DNA of 64,000 bases, from NCBI RefSeq assembly GCF_014650175.1, contig NZ_BMUL01000011.1:125841-189840 (forward strand), written 5' to 3'. The position numbers and the translations under genes were made by a program. The notes below the pieces were generated by a model. That model ran no database searches, was not told the origin of the DNA, and saw only the letters and a program-made list of their open reading frames with translations. Source of the DNA: Streptomyces termitum (lineage in GTDB: Bacteria > Actinomycetota > Actinomycetes > Streptomycetales > Streptomycetaceae). Positions within the stretch are counted from its first letter, which is position 1; the number at the start of each line of letters is the position of its first letter. Positions 33,409 to 43,844 of the stretch are shown here, in pieces.

Positions 33409-34896
33409 GTGAGCGCCAACCTCCCCCAAGTTCTCGGCTCCGCTCGAACAGGGGAGACCCCCTTGGCGGCCGTCGTCGTCCTCGCTGCGGGTGAGGGCAC
33501 CCGTATGAAGTCCAAGACGCCCAAGGTGCTGCACGAGATCGCCGGGCGGTCGCTCGTCGGGCACGTGGTGTCGGCCGCGCGCGAGCTGGAGCCCGAGCAC
33601 CTCGTGGTGGTCGTGGGGCACGCCCGGGAGCGGGTCCGGGGGCACCTGGAGGAGGCGTACCCGGGGACCCGTACCGCCGTGCAGGAGGAGCAGAACGGGA
33701 CCGGGCACGCGGTGCGGATGGCGCTGGAGGAGCTGGGCGCCGCGCCCGAGGGGACCGTCGTGGTGGTCTGCGGCGACACGCCGCTGCTCTCCGGGGCGAC
33801 GCTGGCCTCGCTGGCCGGCACGCACGCCGCCGACGGCAACGCCGTGACCGTGCTGACGGCCGAGGTGCCGGACGCCACCGGGTACGGGCGGATCGTGCGG
33901 GACCTGGCCACCGGCGCCGTGACCGCGATCGTCGAGCACAAGGACGCCTCTCCCGGCCAGCTCGACATCCGCGAGATCAACTCCGGCGTGTTCGCCTTCG
34001 ACGGCGCGCTGCTCGCCGAGGCGATCAAGCAGCTGCGCACGGACAACAGCCAGGGCGAGGAGTACCTCACCGACGTGCTGTCGATCCTGCGCGAGGCCGG
34101 GCACCGGGTGGGCGCCTCCGTGGCCGCCGACCACCGGGAGATCCTCGGCATCAACAACCGGGTGCAGCTGTCCGAGGCCCGCGTCCTGCTGAACCGCCGG
34201 CTGGTGGAGGCGGCGATGACGGCGGGCGTGACCTTCGTGGACCCGTCCTCCGTGGTGGTGGACGTGACCGTCACCTTCGAGCCGGACGCCGTGATCCACC
34301 CGGGCACGCAGCTCCTGGGCGCCACGCACATCGGCGAGGACGCCGAGGTCGGCCCGAACACCCGCCTGACGGACACCACCGTGGGCCGGGGCGCCCGGGT
34401 GGACAACGCGGTCGCGGTCTCGGCCGTGATCGGCGACGGCGCCTCCGTGGGGCCGTACGCCTACCTGCGTCCGGGCACCCGGCTCGGGACGAAGGCGAAG
34501 GCCGGCACCTACGTCGAGATGAAGAACGCGACGATCGGCGAGGGCACCAAGGTCCCCCACCTGTCGTACGTGGGCGACGCGACGATCGGCGACCACTCGA
34601 ACATCGGTGCGGCGAGCGTCTTCGTCAACTACGACGGCGTGGCCAAGCACCACACCACGATCGGCTCCCACTGCCGGACCGGTTCGGACAACATGTTTGT
34701 GGCTCCCGTCACCCTCGGGGACGGGGTCTACACCGCTGCCGGGTCCGTGATCACGAAGGACGTGCCGGCCGGCGCCCTGGCCGTCGCCCGTGGCCAGCAG
34801 CGGAATATCGAGGGCTGGGTGGCGCGGAAGCGTCCCGGCAGCGCCGCCGCGCAGGCCGCCCAGGCCGCCACCGAGGAGCCCGCCGGCGAAAGCTGA
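33409..34896 (+). CDS. glmU: Bifunctional GlcN-1-P acetyltransferase / GlcNAc-1-P uridyltransferase
   Basis: A 495-aa enzyme making UDP-GlcNAc for peptidoglycan and other glycans. The uridyltransferase domain starts AAVVVLAAGEGTRMKS (nucleotide-binding LxxGxGTRM and Lys) with QNGTGHAVRMA and GDTPLL. The C-terminal half is a left-handed beta-helix of hexapeptide repeats (GEDAEVGPNTRL, AKAGTYVEMKN, YVGDATIGDHSNIGAASVFVNYDG) with the acetyltransferase site. I start it at the GTG at 33409, with GAAGG 8 nt upstream, because the family N-terminus begins there. It is followed 122 bp later by prs, which may share its transcript. Confidence 0.97.
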   Translation: MSANLPQVLGSARTGETPLAAVVVLAAGEGTRMKSKTPKVLHEIAGRSLVGHVVSAARELEPEHLVVVVGHARERVRGHLEEAYPGTRTAVQEEQNGTGHAVRMALEELGAAPEGTVVVVCGDTPLLSGATLASLAGTHAADGNAVTVLTAEVPDATGYGRIVRDLATGAVTAIVEHKDASPGQLDIREINSGVFAFDGALLAEAIKQLRTDNSQGEEYLTDVLSILREAGHRVGASVAADHREILGINNRVQLSEARVLLNRRLVEAAMTAGVTFVDPSSVVVDVTVTFEPDAVIHPGTQLLGATHIGEDAEVGPNTRLTDTTVGRGARVDNAVAVSAVIGDGASVGPYAYLRPGTRLGTKAKAGTYVEMKNATIGEGTKVPHLSYVGDATIGDHSNIGAASVFVNYDGVAKHHTTIGSHCRTGSDNMFVAPVTLGDGVYTAAGSVITKDVPAGALAVARGQQRNIEGWVARKRPGSAAAQAAQAATEEPAGES

Positions 34897-34905
34897 CCGG
34901 AAACA

Positions 34906-34927
34906 GGTACGCCGAACTCGGCGTACC
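34906..34927 (+). terminator. Weak hairpin between glmU and prs
   Basis: An 8-bp perfect stem (GGTACGCC at 34906-34913, complement at 34920-34927) with a 6-nt loop. It could act as a partial terminator or attenuator; no T-run follows. Confidence 0.4.
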
Positions 34928-35018
34928 GTGATACGTGCACACAAATTCGGCTGGTTCGCACACGCGCCCTAGGTGCGCGGGGCCCGCGGCCAGAGAACAC
35001 GTCTGAGGAGACAGTGCT

Positions 35019-35993
35019 GTGACCGGGATCAAGACGACCGGCGAGAAGAAGCTGATGCTCTTCTCCGGCCGCGCCCACCCCGAGCTGGCCGAGGAGGTCG
35101 CGCACCAGCTGGGCGTCGGTCTCGTTCCGACCAAGGCGTTCGACTTCGCCAACGGTGAGATCTACGTCCGCTTCCAGGAGTCGGCGCGCGGCGCGGACTG
35201 CTTCCTGATCCAGAGCCACACGGCTCCGATCAACAAGTGGATCATGGAGCAGCTGATCATGATCGATGCTCTGAAGCGGGCCTCGGCCCGGAGCATCACC
35301 GTGATCGTCCCGTCGTACGGCTACGCCCGGCAGGACAAGAAGCACCGCGGCCGCGAGCCCATCTCGGCCCGTCTGGTGGCGGACCTGATGAAGACGGCCG
35401 GCGCGGACCGCATCCTGACCGTGGACCTGCACACCGACCAGATCCAGGGCTTCTTCGACGGCCCGGTGGACCACCTGTCGGCGCTGCCGGTGCTCGCCGA
35501 CTACGTGGGCGCCAAGGTCGACCGCTCGAAGCTGACGATCGTCTCCCCGGACGCCGGCCGCGTGCGCGTCGCCGACCGCTGGTGCGACCGTCTGGACGCG
35601 CCGCTGGCGATCGTCCACAAGCGCCGTGACAAGGACGTCGCCAACCAGGTCACCGTCCACGAGGTCGTCGGTGACGTGAAGGGCCGCGTCTGCGTCCTCG
35701 TCGACGACATGGTGGACACCGGCGGCACGATCTGCGCCGCCGCCGACGCCCTCTTCGCGCACGGCGCCGAGGACGTCATCGTGACGGCCACGCACGGCAT
35801 CCTGTCGGGCCCGGCCGCCGACCGCCTGAAGAACTCCAAGGTGAGCGAGTTCGTCTTCACGGACACCCTGCCGGTGCCGGGCGCCCTGGAGCTGGACAAG
35901 ATCACCGTGCTGTCGATCGCGCCGACGATCGCGCGCGCGGTGCGCGAGGTGTTCGAGGACGGCTCGGTGACGAGCCTCTTCGAGGAGCACTGA
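35019..35993 (+). CDS. prs: Ribose-phosphate pyrophosphokinase
   Basis: A 324-aa enzyme (PRPP synthetase) converting ribose 5-phosphate and ATP to PRPP for purine, pyrimidine, His and Trp synthesis. Recognisable blocks: LFSGRAHPELAEEVA, the catalytic flexible loop region SYGYARQDKKHRGREPIS, DLHTDQIQGFF and the PRPP motif VLVDDMVDTGGT. The GTG start at 35019 has GAGGAG 8 nt upstream. Length fits class I enzymes. Confidence 0.97.
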   Translation: MTGIKTTGEKKLMLFSGRAHPELAEEVAHQLGVGLVPTKAFDFANGEIYVRFQESARGADCFLIQSHTAPINKWIMEQLIMIDALKRASARSITVIVPSYGYARQDKKHRGREPISARLVADLMKTAGADRILTVDLHTDQIQGFFDGPVDHLSALPVLADYVGAKVDRSKLTIVSPDAGRVRVADRWCDRLDAPLAIVHKRRDKDVANQVTVHEVVGDVKGRVCVLVDDMVDTGGTICAAADALFAHGAEDVIVTATHGILSGPAADRLKNSKVSEFVFTDTLPVPGALELDKITVLSIAPTIARAVREVFEDGSVTSLFEEH

Positions 35994-36007
35994 GCCGCTC
36001 GTCCCGT

Positions 36008-36040
36008 GAGGGCCGTCTCCCCGTCGGGGAGGCGGCCCTC
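36008..36040 (+). terminator. Terminator after prs
   Basis: A 15-bp stem with one mismatch (36008-36022 with 36026-36040) and a 3-nt loop lie 15 bp past the prs stop. Confidence 0.75.
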
Positions 36041-36241
36041 CGCCGTTCCCGGCGGGGGCCGTCCGTGATCCATTTGGGCGGCCGGGGGGCGGCGGGTAGA
36101 CTGCCGGGGTTGCTCGGCGAGGGAGGCCGGTACCCGTCCAGGGTCCACGGCGGTCCGTTATCGACGCGCTCTTCGTAGCAGGCCATCGCCAGTCGTGGCC
36201 GGGTGACCTTCTTTTCCGTCACCTTTCACGAGGAGTGCCTC

Positions 36242-36832
36242 ATGTCCGAGGTCAAGATCGCCGCGTCGCTCCGCTCGGAGTTCGGCAAGGGCGCCGCCCG
36301 CAAGATCCGCCGCGAGGGCCAGGTCCCCGGCGTTCTCTACGGCCACGGTTCGGACCCGGTCCACCTGACCCTCCCGGGCCACGAGCTCACCATGGCGCTG
36401 CGCACGCCGAACGTGCTGCTCTCCCTGGACATCGACGGCAAGGGCCAGGAGCTCGCCATCCCGAAGGCCGCCCAGCGCGACCCGCTGAAGGGCTTCCTGG
36501 AGCACGTCGACCTCCTCCTCGTGAAGCGCGGCGAGAAGGTCACCGTCGAGGTTCCGGTCGTCGCCGAGGGCGAGCTCGCCGCCGGTGGCAACCTGCTGGA
36601 GCACGTCCTGAACACCCTCTCCGTCGAGGCCGAGGCCACCCACCTCCCCGAGGCCGTCACGGTCTCCGTCGAGGGCCTGGAGGCCGGCGCCTCCGTCACC
36701 GCCGGTGACATCACCCTGCCGTCCGGCGTCTCCCTGGTGACCGAGGCCGACGCCGTGGTCCTCCAGGTCCTGGCCGCCCAGGCCGAGGAGCCCGCCGCCG
36801 AGGGCGCCGCCGACGAGGCCGCCGAGGCCTGA
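36242..36832 (+). CDS. rplY: 50S ribosomal protein L25 (general stress protein Ctc)
   Basis: A 196-aa long-form L25/Ctc that binds 5S rRNA. The N-terminal L25 domain has RSEFGKGAARKIRREGQVPGVLYG; the C-terminal beta domain (VEVPVVAEGELAAGGNLLEHV ... LPSGVSLV) and an acidic Ala/Glu tail complete the stress-protein form. The ATG at 36242 follows GAGGAG. It has its own promoter region (about 250 bp after prs) and is closed by a strong hairpin. Confidence 0.96.
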   Translation: MSEVKIAASLRSEFGKGAARKIRREGQVPGVLYGHGSDPVHLTLPGHELTMALRTPNVLLSLDIDGKGQELAIPKAAQRDPLKGFLEHVDLLLVKRGEKVTVEVPVVAEGELAAGGNLLEHVLNTLSVEAEATHLPEAVTVSVEGLEAGASVTAGDITLPSGVSLVTEADAVVLQVLAAQAEEPAAEGAADEAAEA

Positions 36833-36855
36833 GCCGTAGGCTCTCGTCCGACGTG

Positions 36856-36889
36856 ACGGGGTGGCGGGCCGTGCGGCCCGCCACCCCGT
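36856..36889 (+). terminator. Terminator after rplY
   Basis: A perfect 15-bp stem (36856-36870 with 36875-36889) and a 4-nt loop are followed by a T-rich run, 23 bp after the rplY stop. Confidence 0.9.
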
Positions 36890-36960
36890 TTCGTCATGTT
36901 CTTCCCTTCTCCCGCTCCCCCTCCCCCCCTCCCCACCTCCGACTCCACGAGGAGAGTTCG

Positions 36961-37557
36961 ATGACCGACGACGCGAACGCGCCCTGGCTGATCGTCGGCC
37001 TCGGCAACCCGGGCCCCGAGTACGCGGGCAACCGCCACAACATCGGCTTCATGGTGGCGGACCTGCTGGCGGAGCGGATCGGCGGGAAGTTCAAGCGGGC
37101 GCAGAAGGCCCAGGCGCAGGTCCTGGAGGGCCGGCTGGGTCCGGTCGGTCCGGCCGGCCGCCGGGTGGTGCTGGCGAAGCCGATGTCGTACATGAACCTG
37201 TCGGGCGGCCCGGTGACGGCGCTGCGCGACTTCTACAAGGTGCCGACCGCGCACGTGGTGGCGGTCCACGACGAGCTGGACATCGACTACGCGACGCTGC
37301 GGCTGAAGCTCGGCGGCGGGGACAACGGGCACAACGGCCTGAAGTCGATGACGAAGTCGATGGGCGCGGAGTACCACCGGGTGCGGTGCGGGATCGGGCG
37401 TCCGCCGGGCCGCATGCAGGTGGCGGACTTCGTGCTGAAGGACTTCTCCTCCACCGAGCGCAAGGAGCTGGACTGGTTCGTGGACCGGGCGGCGGACGCG
37501 GTGGAGTGCCTGGTGACGGAGGGTCTGGAGCGGGCGCAGTCGGCGTACAACTCCTGA
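36961..37557 (+). CDS. pth: Peptidyl-tRNA hydrolase
   Basis: A 198-aa enzyme that recycles peptidyl-tRNA released from stalled ribosomes. The fold starts WLIVGLGNPGPEYAGNRHNIGF, with Asn and the catalytic His of NRHN; later PMSYMNLSGG, HDELDIDY and GGGDNGHNGLKS are family signatures. The ATG at 36961 is 6 nt after GAGGAGA. Located after rplY, the usual order in actinobacteria. Confidence 0.97.
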   Translation: MTDDANAPWLIVGLGNPGPEYAGNRHNIGFMVADLLAERIGGKFKRAQKAQAQVLEGRLGPVGPAGRRVVLAKPMSYMNLSGGPVTALRDFYKVPTAHVVAVHDELDIDYATLRLKLGGGDNGHNGLKSMTKSMGAEYHRVRCGIGRPPGRMQVADFVLKDFSSTERKELDWFVDRAADAVECLVTEGLERAQSAYNS

Positions 37558-37582
37558 GACCGGACCCCGCGCGGTACGACTG

Positions 37583-37588
37583 TACGAT
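37583..37588 (+). promoter_or_regulatory. Candidate -10 of a leaderless mRNA
   Basis: TACGAT ends 8 nt before the ATG at 37597; no Shine-Dalgarno is seen in between. Confidence 0.45.
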
Positions 37589-37596
37589 CGCGGACC

Positions 37597-38040
37597 ATGA
37601 CGCACGTCCGTAACGCCGCCATGGTCCTGGTCGCCCTGCTGCTCGTGGTCGCGGGGGTGTGGGCGTCCTGGGGTTCGGCGCAGCACGTCCTGCTGTCGAA
37701 GGGCCGGGAGCACGGCACGCTGGCGGTGACGGGCTGCACGGACGAGCGGTGCAGCGGCAGTTACACGCCGGACGACCCGGCGTCCGCGCGGCGGACGCTG
37801 ACCATCGAGCGGTCGGTGGCGGCGGGACCCGGCTCGCGGATCCCGGTGGTGGTGAAGCCGGGGACGGACGAGGGCGTACGGGCCGGGTGGGGCGGCGGGC
37901 TGCACGCCTGGCTGCCGCTGGGCGGCGCGCTGCTGCTGTCGGCGCCGCTGGTGGCGGGGGGCCTGCGGATGCGGCGAACGGCCTGGTCGGTGGCGGGCGC
38001 GGGTGCGGCGGTGGTCCTGGCGGCGTTCTTCACGCTGTGA
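37597..38040 (+). CDS. Membrane protein of unknown function
   Basis: A 147-aa protein with a first membrane span at 8-28 (MVLVALLLVVAGVWASWG), an extracytoplasmic loop carrying two Cys (TGCTDERCSGSY) and two C-terminal spans (WLPLGGALLLSAPLVAGG, AWSVAGAGAAVVLAAFF). No family recognised. A TACGAT hexamer ends 8 nt before the ATG and no ribosome site is present, so it may be leaderless. It lies 39 bp after pth. Confidence 0.8.
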   Translation: MTHVRNAAMVLVALLLVVAGVWASWGSAQHVLLSKGREHGTLAVTGCTDERCSGSYTPDDPASARRTLTIERSVAAGPGSRIPVVVKPGTDEGVRAGWGGGLHAWLPLGGALLLSAPLVAGGLRMRRTAWSVAGAGAAVVLAAFFTL

Positions 38041-38066
38041 TCGCCGGAGGGACATGGCCGGTTTCA

Positions 38067-38126
38067 AACGATTGCTGGCGCAATCGTTATGGGGATCCGC
38101 CTTAAGTGTGGCTTAAAGAGGCGGAT
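38067..38126 (+). promoter_or_regulatory. Two inverted repeats upstream of the LAETG protein gene
   Basis: The first is a perfect 9-bp arm pair (AACGATTGC at 38067-38075, complement at 38080-38088). The second is ATCCGCC at 38095-38101 with GGCGGAT at 38120-38126, enclosing a perfect TTAAG/CTTAA pair. The first could terminate the upstream gene; the second lies where a promoter or operator for 38183 would be. Confidence 0.5.
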
Positions 38127-38182
38127 AGGCTGCGAGCGCCATCCCCCACGGCATCCCTCATCCCATAGATGGACGACTGCAC

Positions 38183-39001
38183 ATGCGACGTACTCTCATA
38201 TCCTCCGGCGCACTCGTCGCCGCCGTGACGGGGTCCCTGATCCTGGCGCCGGCCGCCTCCGCCTCGGGTGGCCCCAAGGGTGACAACGGCACGGTCAAGG
38301 TCCACGAATCGAAGACCGGCCAGGAGATCAAGGCGAACCAGCCGCACGTCTGCGAGTTCTACCTGACGGGCTTCAAGTTCGACAGCGCCCAGGAGATCTC
38401 CTGGGACATCAAGGGCCAGGCGCCGACGGCCGACCTCAAGGGGACCTCGGGCACGCTGACGCTGGACGGTTCCGGCAACGGCCGTACCGACGACATCAAG
38501 CTCCCCGACGGCCACTACAAGCTGGAGTGGACCTTCAAGGGCGAGCACGGCAAGGCCAAGCAGAAGGTCTTCTGGATCGACTGCGAGGACGAGAACCCGA
38601 CCACGGGCGGCTCCACCACCGGCGAGACCACCACGGGTGAGACGACGACCGGCGAGACCACCACGGGTGAGACCACGACCGGTGAGACGACCACCGGCGA
38701 GACCACGACCGGTGAGACCACCACGGGCGAGACGACGACCGGTGAGACCACCACCACCGGTGAGACCACGACCGGTGAGACCACCACGGGCGGGACCGCG
38801 ACGGGCGAGACCACCGCCACGGGTGGGGCCACCGGTGAGACCACCGCCACAGGCGGCTCGGCCGCCACCGGCGGCTCCGAGGGCAACCTCGCCGAGACCG
38901 GCTCCAGCGCCCCGATCGGCGTGCTGGCCGGTGTCGCCGCCGCGCTCGCCGCCGTCGGCGGCTTCCTGGTGATGCGCCGCCGCAAGGCCGCGCAGAACTG
39001 A
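38183..39001 (+). CDS. Sortase-anchored surface protein with TTGE repeats
   Basis: A 272-aa exported protein. A signal peptide (ISSGALVAAVTGSLILAPAASA) precedes a ~110-residue beta-type domain (VKVHESKTGQEIKANQPHVC ... YKLEWTFKGEHGKAK) with one Cys pair (HVCEFY, WIDCED). A stalk of about 12 TTGE units follows, then the sorting signal LAETGSSAP, a hydrophobic span and RRRK. LAxTG is the class E sortase signal used by streptomycetes. Predicted to be covalently linked to peptidoglycan. Stalk length probably varies between strains. Confidence 0.88.
   Translation: MRRTLISSGALVAAVTGSLILAPAASASGGPKGDNGTVKVHESKTGQEIKANQPHVCEFYLTGFKFDSAQEISWDIKGQAPTADLKGTSGTLTLDGSGNGRTDDIKLPDGHYKLEWTFKGEHGKAKQKVFWIDCEDENPTTGGSTTGETTTGETTTGETTTGETTTGETTTGETTTGETTTGETTTGETTTTGETTTGETTTGGTATGETTATGGATGETTATGGSAATGGSEGNLAETGSSAPIGVLAGVAAALAAVGGFLVMRRRKAAQN
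38620..38800. repeat. 12-bp tandem repeats encoding the TTGE stalk
   Basis: About a dozen GGTGAGACCACC-type units in frame, with synonymous variation between copies, encode Thr-Thr-Gly-Glu. Variation at third positions argues for selection on the protein. Confidence 0.9.
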
Positions 39002-39017
39002 CGCGCCCCCGGCGCAC

Positions 39018-39050
39018 GAGTGCCCCCGCGGGATTCCCGCGGGGGCACTC
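39018..39050. terminator. Bidirectional terminator between LAETG gene and ppc
   Basis: A perfect 15-bp stem (39018-39032 with 39036-39050) and a 3-nt loop lie between two convergent stop codons. Confidence 0.9.
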
Positions 39051-39067
39051 TTCGGTGTCCGGGTCCG

Positions 39068-41797
<2,730 letters not shown>

Positions 41798-41924
41798 AGG
41801 TGCGGCTCCTTGCAGTGTTCAAGCACGTCTGGAGGGTTCTGGAGGCTTGCGGACCGCGCTGTCCGACGACTCCAGGATAGGTGTCCATTCCCTGGACGCG
41901 GGGCAGCCCCCCGCTTGTGCCCTC

Positions 41925-41952
41925 TTGCCGCGTGCCGCCGCGCTGCCATACT
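41925..41952 (+). promoter_or_regulatory. Promoter of the desaturase-TetR operon
   Basis: TTGCCG (41925-41930) and CATACT (41947-41952) are separated by 16 bp, a good vegetative-type promoter directed at the desaturase gene. Confidence 0.6.
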
Positions 41953-41979
41953 TACGTCGCCGTAGGTTACGGAGCCGTA
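41953..41979. promoter_or_regulatory. 27-bp near-perfect palindrome, likely TetR operator
   Basis: TACGTCGCCGTA-GGT-TACGGAGCCGTA: 10 of 12 positions match across a 3-bp centre. It abuts the -10 hexamer and covers the expected transcription start, so a bound repressor would block initiation. The co-transcribed TetR protein is the obvious candidate (inference). Confidence 0.7.
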
Positions 41980-42031
41980 GCCTTCGGCCCTTCGCGTACC
42001 CACCCTCACCCACACCCCCCAGGGGACAGTC

Positions 42032-43024
42032 ATGACCATCAGCCCCGAGGTGGCCCCGGCCGCCTCAGCCGCCGAGGCGCCGGACGACGTCCGGGCCCTG
42101 CCCTCCGCCACCCTCGGCGGGGACAGCAAGCGCTCCGTCGAGCAGATCACCCTTCTGCTGTTCATCACGGTGCCGTTCGCGGCGCTGGTGGCGGCGGTGC
42201 CGCTGGCCTGGGGCTGGGGGGTGAGCTGGCTGGACCTGGGGCTGATGACGGCGATGTACTTCATCGGCTGCCACGGGATCACGATCGGTTTCCACCGGTA
42301 CTTCACGCACGGTTCGTTCAAGGCGAAGCGTCCGCTGCGGATCGCGCTGGCGGTCATGGGCTCGCTGGCGGTGGAGGGGCCGCTGGTGCGCTGGGTGGCG
42401 GACCACCGCAAGCACCACAAGTTCTCGGACGCGGAGGGCGACCCGCATTCGCCGTGGCGGTTCGGCGAGACGGTTCCGGCGCTGATGAAGGGCCTGTGGT
42501 GGGCGCACATCGGCTGGATGTTCGACGAGGAGCAGACGCCGCAGCACAAGTACGCCCCCGATCTGATCAAGGACCCGGCGATCCGGCGGATCTCGCGGCA
42601 GTTCGTGCTGTGGACGATCGTGTCGCTGGCGATCCCGCCGCTGGTGGGCGGTCTGGTGACGTGGTCGTGGTGGGGCGCGTTCACCGCGTTCTTCTGGGGC
42701 TCGCTGGTACGGGTGGCGCTGCTGCACCACGTGACGTGGTCGATCAACTCGATCTGCCACGCGGTGGGCAAGCGTCCCTTCAAGTCCCGCGACCGCTCGG
42801 GGAACGTGTGGTGGCTGGCGGTCCTGTCGTGCGGCGAGTCGTGGCACAACCTGCACCACGCGGACCCGACCGCGGCCCGGCACGGGGTGCTGAAGGGGCA
42901 GGTCGACTCCAGCGCGCGGCTGATCCGCTGGTTCGAGCTGGCGGGCTGGGCGAGCGACGTGCGGTGGCCCGCGCAGGAGCGGATCGACGCCCGGCGCCGG
43001 TCCGCCTCCGCCGACGCGGCATGA
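42032..43024 (+). CDS. Membrane acyl-CoA desaturase
   Basis: A 330-aa integral membrane desaturase, family of delta-9 fatty acyl desaturases, introducing double bonds into membrane lipid acyl chains. The diiron His boxes are HRYFTH, HRKHH and HNLHH, all present with normal spacing; hydrophobic pairs surround them (TLLLFITVPFAALVAAVPLAW, VSLAIPPLVGGLV). No fused cytochrome b5 or ferredoxin domain. The start follows GGGGACAGTC (AGGGGACA). The TetR gene overlaps its stop by 4 nt (ATGA), forming an autoregulated operon (inference). Confidence 0.93.
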   Translation: MTISPEVAPAASAAEAPDDVRALPSATLGGDSKRSVEQITLLLFITVPFAALVAAVPLAWGWGVSWLDLGLMTAMYFIGCHGITIGFHRYFTHGSFKAKRPLRIALAVMGSLAVEGPLVRWVADHRKHHKFSDAEGDPHSPWRFGETVPALMKGLWWAHIGWMFDEEQTPQHKYAPDLIKDPAIRRISRQFVLWTIVSLAIPPLVGGLVTWSWWGAFTAFFWGSLVRVALLHHVTWSINSICHAVGKRPFKSRDRSGNVWWLAVLSCGESWHNLHHADPTAARHGVLKGQVDSSARLIRWFELAGWASDVRWPAQERIDARRRSASADAA

Positions 43025-43701
43025 TGGAGGACGTGGCGATCGACGGCAGTGCAGGCAGCGGCAGCGAGCAGAAGCCCCGGCGCGGCCGCCGGGTGAGGAT
43101 GACCGGCGCCCAGCGGCGGGAGCAGTTGCTGGACATCGGCCGGACGCTCTTCGCGGAGAAGGGGTTCGAGGGCACGTCGGTGGAGGAGATCGCGGCGAAG
43201 GCCGGGGTCTCGAAGCCGGTGGTGTACGAGCACTTCGGCGGCAAGGAGGGGCTGTACGCGGTCGTGGTCGACCGGGAGATGCGCCAGCTCCTCGACGGGG
43301 TGACGGGGGCGCTGACCGCCGGGCATCCGCGCGAGCTCCTGGAGCAGGCGGCGTTCGCGCTGCTCGACTACATCGAGAACTACACGGACGGTTTCCGGAT
43401 TCTCGTACGGGACTCCCCGGTGGCGCAGTCGACGGGCACGTTCGCGTCGCTGATCAGCGACATCGCCACGCAGGTGGAGGACATCCTGGGCCTGGAGTTC
43501 AAGGCGCGGGGGTTCGATCCGAAGCTGGCGCCGCTGTACGCGCAGGCGCTGGTGGGCATGGTGGCGCTGACCGGCCAGTGGTGGCTGGACGTGCGCAAGC
43601 CGCGGAAGGCCGAGGTGGCCGCGCATCTGGTGAACCTGGCGTGGCACGGCCTGGACGGCATGGAGCAGAAGCCGCGGCTGATAGGCCACCGCAAGAACTG
43701 A
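43021..43701 (+). CDS. TetR-family regulator co-transcribed with desaturase
   Basis: A 226-aa repressor. Residues 20-75 form the HTH: QRREQLLDIGRTLFAEKGFE, then GVSKPVVYEHFGGKEGLY. The all-helical ligand domain follows (LLEQAAFALLDYIENYTDGF ... WWLDVRKPRKAEVAAHL). It starts within the stop codon of the desaturase gene. Arrangement and the palindrome at 41953-41979 suggest control of membrane lipid unsaturation, with an acyl-CoA or fatty acid as ligand (inference from DesT-type regulators). A GTG six codons in, right after GGAGG, is an alternative start. Confidence 0.9.
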   Translation: MMEDVAIDGSAGSGSEQKPRRGRRVRMTGAQRREQLLDIGRTLFAEKGFEGTSVEEIAAKAGVSKPVVYEHFGGKEGLYAVVVDREMRQLLDGVTGALTAGHPRELLEQAAFALLDYIENYTDGFRILVRDSPVAQSTGTFASLISDIATQVEDILGLEFKARGFDPKLAPLYAQALVGMVALTGQWWLDVRKPRKAEVAAHLVNLAWHGLDGMEQKPRLIGHRKN

Positions 43702-43732
43702 CGGCCCCGGCCGTCCCCGTACACCCGCGTAC

Positions 43733-43772
43733 GGCGGAGCCCCGCACCGGAGATCCGGTGCGGGGCTCCGCC
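43733..43772. terminator. Bidirectional terminator between TetR and tam genes
   Basis: A perfect 18-bp stem (43733-43750 with 43755-43772) and a 4-nt loop, the longest hairpin arms in this part of the window. Confidence 0.9.
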
Positions 43773-43821
43773 GTGTCCGGGGGGCCGCCGTGTCCAGGGG
43801 GCCGCCGTGTCCGGGGGCCGG
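43771..43821. repeat. 17-bp tandem repeat, three copies
   Basis: CCGTGTCC recurs at 43771, 43788 and 43805, each followed by a G-run and CCG, giving three 17-bp units between the terminator and the tam stop codon. The G-runs could form a G-quadruplex. Confidence 0.7.
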
Positions 43822-43844
43822 GCGGGTCGGTGGGGCCGGGCGGG

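Noticed and set aside
38610..38800. CRISPR-like array
   Set aside because: The units are contiguous 12-bp in-frame codon repeats without spacers.
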